A DNA stretch of 6,809 nt, from assembly GCA_023248365.1 (NCBI GenBank), contig JAHFER010000087.1, positions 1 through 6,809 on the forward strand. The letters run 5' to 3'. The notes under the pieces were generated by a model. The model saw nothing but the letters and a program-made list of their open reading frames with translations. It searched no databases and was not told where the DNA came from. The translations under genes were made by a program, and so were the position numbers. Shown one piece after another: positions 4,925-6,809 of this stretch (position 1 is the first letter of the stretch; each line of letters starts with the position of its first letter). The stretch comes from Nitrospirota bacterium (lineage in GTDB: Bacteria > Nitrospirota > 9FT-COMBO-42-15 > HDB-SIOI813).

Positions 4925-6809
4925 ATGAAGAAAACGAGCATTATTTTTATTTTCATTCTACTCATTACTATGGCCGCCTGCAGCAGCACGGAACAAAAAA
5001 GGGAAAAATATTTGCAGCGTGGAAAACAATATTACGACAACGGGAAATATAATGCGGCTGTTATTGAGTTTAGCAATGCAGTCAAGATAGCTCCCAAGTA
5101 TGCAGAAGCACATTATCGTCTCGGTCTTGCTCAAATGAAATTCGGCAGGATTCAGAATTTACAGGCTGCATATAAAGAACTCAGTGAAGCGGTTCACCTT
5201 GATCCAAATATTATGGATGCACATCTTCAACTCGGCAATCTTTTACTCCTGTCAAAAGAATATGAGAAGGCAAAAGAAAATGCAAATCTGGTATTAAAAA
5301 AGGAACCCAATAATATAGAGGCACATCTGCTTTTGGGAAATTCTCTTGCAGGGCTTAAAAAAAATAACGAGGCAATAACAGAAATTAAAAAGGCCATTGA
5401 ACTTGACCCAAAACGTATGCAGTCACACCTGAATCTGGCCGGACTCTACTTATATCAGAATGACATTGCATCAGCAGAAAGGTTGTATAAAGAGGCCATT
5501 TCGCTTGACAGCAAGTCAATCCCTGCGCATCTTGCGCTCGCAAATTTATACCTCCGGAAAAAAGATGTGAAATCTTCTGAAGATGAATTTAAAGAAGCTA
5601 TTAAGATTGACCCGAAGAATTTAAACCTCCATATAACACTTGGAAACTTCTACATGTCTCAAAGCAGGTTTAATGAGGCTGAGGCCAAATATCAGGAGGC
5701 AGAAAGGCTCGAACCCAAAAATCCCGCGCCGCTGATTATACTTGGAGATTTTTATTTAATGCAGAAAAAGGAAGATGTCGCAATAAAGGCTTATCAAAAG
5801 GCTGATGAGATAAAGCCCGAGGAGTTAACAGCAAAAAAGAGGATTGCCTCTTACTACTTATCAAGCAGGAAAATTGATGAGGCATCCGCCTATATTGATA
5901 ATATACTAAAGAAAAATCCCAATGACCCTGAAGGACATTTATTCAAAGGAAAGATACTGATTGCCAAATCAAAACCCCGTGAGGCCATTTCAGAACTTCA
6001 GGGTGTGGTAAAGGATGAACCTCAGTGGGCTGAGGCAAGGTATTTCCTCTCTCAGGCATATATACTTTCGGGAGATCTTCAGATGGCAAAGAATGAACTT
6101 ACTGAAGTTTTAAAGATTGCCCCAAATTCTCTGGATGCAATCATAAGCCTTGCAGAGGTGCATCTACGCAGTCACGCAAATGATGAGGCAATTTCAGAGG
6201 CCAAAAAGGTCTTAGCTCTTCAGCCGAATAATCAAAAGGCAAGACAAATAATTGGAGATGCTCTTATAGGTAAAAGGGATGTCGGCGGAGCACTGACTCA
6301 ATATAAAGAGTTCGTCCGCTCATCACCGGATGATCCGGTGGGCCATTTCCACCTCGGGGCCATATACAGGGCACAGAAAAAAAATGCTGAGTCAATGTCT
6401 GAATTTGAAAAGGCTTTATCTCTTAGTCCTAAGTCAGCGTATATCCTCGCTCAGATAATGGGCATGATGATGGAAAAGGGGGATACAGATAAGGCAATAG
6501 AAAGGGCAAACAAACAATTGGTTGCATCTCCAAAAAATCCTCTTATATATAACCTGATTGGAAAGGTTTATATGGCAAAGGGGGACAAGGCAAAGGCAGA
6601 GGAGAATTTCAATAAGTCTATTGAGATTGATAAAAATACCCTTGCCTCTTATATGGACTTAGGGTCATTGTACACAAGAGATAAGTCCTATGATAAGGCC
6701 ATTGCCAAATACGAAGAGGCAATTAAGATTAATCCAAATTACCTGCCTGCTTATATGATCATAGGAACGCTTTACGATGGACAGAAGAAATTTGATAAGT
6801 CAAAAGAAT
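4925..6809 (+). CDS. TPR-repeat lipoprotein (PrsT-like), 3' end outside window
   Basis: Open from ATG 4925 to the window edge, 628 codons with no stop. A lipoprotein signal peptide (MKKTSIIFIFILLITMAAC, lipobox Cys19, Ser at +2) predicts lipid anchoring, probably in the outer membrane. The rest is a continuous solenoid of tetratricopeptide repeats from about residue 26: 17 complete units, nearly all 34 residues, plus a partial eighteenth. Examples are the AIELDPKR and AIKIDPKN helix ends; the second unit carries about three extra residues. No enzymatic domain is seen. Long TPR lipoproteins of this design occur in XrtA/PEP-CTERM exopolysaccharide loci as PrsT, usually around 900 residues, so roughly the last third may be missing. 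A scaffold role in polymer export or assembly is inferred from family and context. It is transcribed divergently from the sigma-54 regulator across 175 bases; no clear -24/-12 or -35/-10 promoter was found there. Confidence 0.88.
   Translation, partial: MKKTSIIFIFILLITMAACSSTEQKREKYLQRGKQYYDNGKYNAAVIEFSNAVKIAPKYAEAHYRLGLAQMKFGRIQNLQAAYKELSEAVHLDPNIMDAHLQLGNLLLLSKEYEKAKENANLVLKKEPNNIEAHLLLGNSLAGLKKNNEAITEIKKAIELDPKRMQSHLNLAGLYLYQNDIASAERLYKEAISLDSKSIPAHLALANLYLRKKDVKSSEDEFKEAIKIDPKNLNLHITLGNFYMSQSRFNEAEAKYQEAERLEPKNPAPLIILGDFYLMQKKEDVAIKAYQKADEIKPEELTAKKRIASYYLSSRKIDEASAYIDNILKKNPNDPEGHLFKGKILIAKSKPREAISELQGVVKDEPQWAEARYFLSQAYILSGDLQMAKNELTEVLKIAPNSLDAIISLAEVHLRSHANDEAISEAKKVLALQPNNQKARQIIGDALIGKRDVGGALTQYKEFVRSSPDDPVGHFHLGAIYRAQKKNAESMSEFEKALSLSPKSAYILAQIMGMMMEKGDTDKAIERANKQLVASPKNPLIYNLIGKVYMAKGDKAKAEENFNKSIEIDKNTLASYMDLGSLYTRDKSYDKAIAKYEEAIKINPNYLPAYMIIGTLYDGQKKFDKSKE

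Overview
The window comes from a Gram-negative exopolysaccharide locus. It holds the tail of a Wza-type outer-membrane export protein, a Wzz/GNVR chain-length determinant, a cytoplasmic bacterial tyrosine kinase, a sigma-54 response regulator and a long TPR lipoprotein. This combination resembles the XrtA/PEP-CTERM (exosortase-associated) export loci, where the counterparts are called PrsR and PrsT, but no exosortase or PEP-CTERM substrate is visible here, so that assignment is inference. The DNA is AT-rich by eye. An uncultured Nitrospirota- or deltaproteobacteria-like host would fit, but taxonomy cannot be settled from this sequence.

Layout, left to right: (1) 1-224, plus strand, 3' end of the SLBB-domain export gene. 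(2) 236-254, a GC-rich hairpin between convergent genes, with a U-tract for the minus strand. (3) 266-1084, 1081-2553 and 2637-3116, minus strand, a three-gene operon read right to left: a small degenerate GGDEF protein, then Wzz, then the tyrosine kinase. The Wzz and kinase genes overlap by four bases. (4) 3117-3321, a regulatory interval with a near-consensus -24/-12 sigma-54 promoter and two tracts of short degenerate repeats; a third tract lies at 2589-2630, downstream of the GGDEF gene. (5) 3322-4749, minus strand, the sigma-54 activator. (6) 4750-4924, a divergent intergenic region. (7) 4925 to the window end, plus strand, a lipoprotein of at least 17 TPRs, cut by the window edge. No gene-free stretch exceeds about 205 bases.

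Proposed working model (inference): the activator drives the sigma-54 promoter immediately downstream of its own gene and so switches on the operon. The operon's first product has lost the diguanylate cyclase active site but keeps the RxxD I-site, so it may sense c-di-GMP for the Wzz/kinase pair. Wzz and the kinase would set polymer length, the Wza-like protein would export the polymer, and the TPR lipoprotein would act as a periplasmic or outer-membrane scaffold. The most unusual features are the catalytically degenerate GGDEF gene, its flanking heptamer repeats and the sigma-54 promoter beside them.
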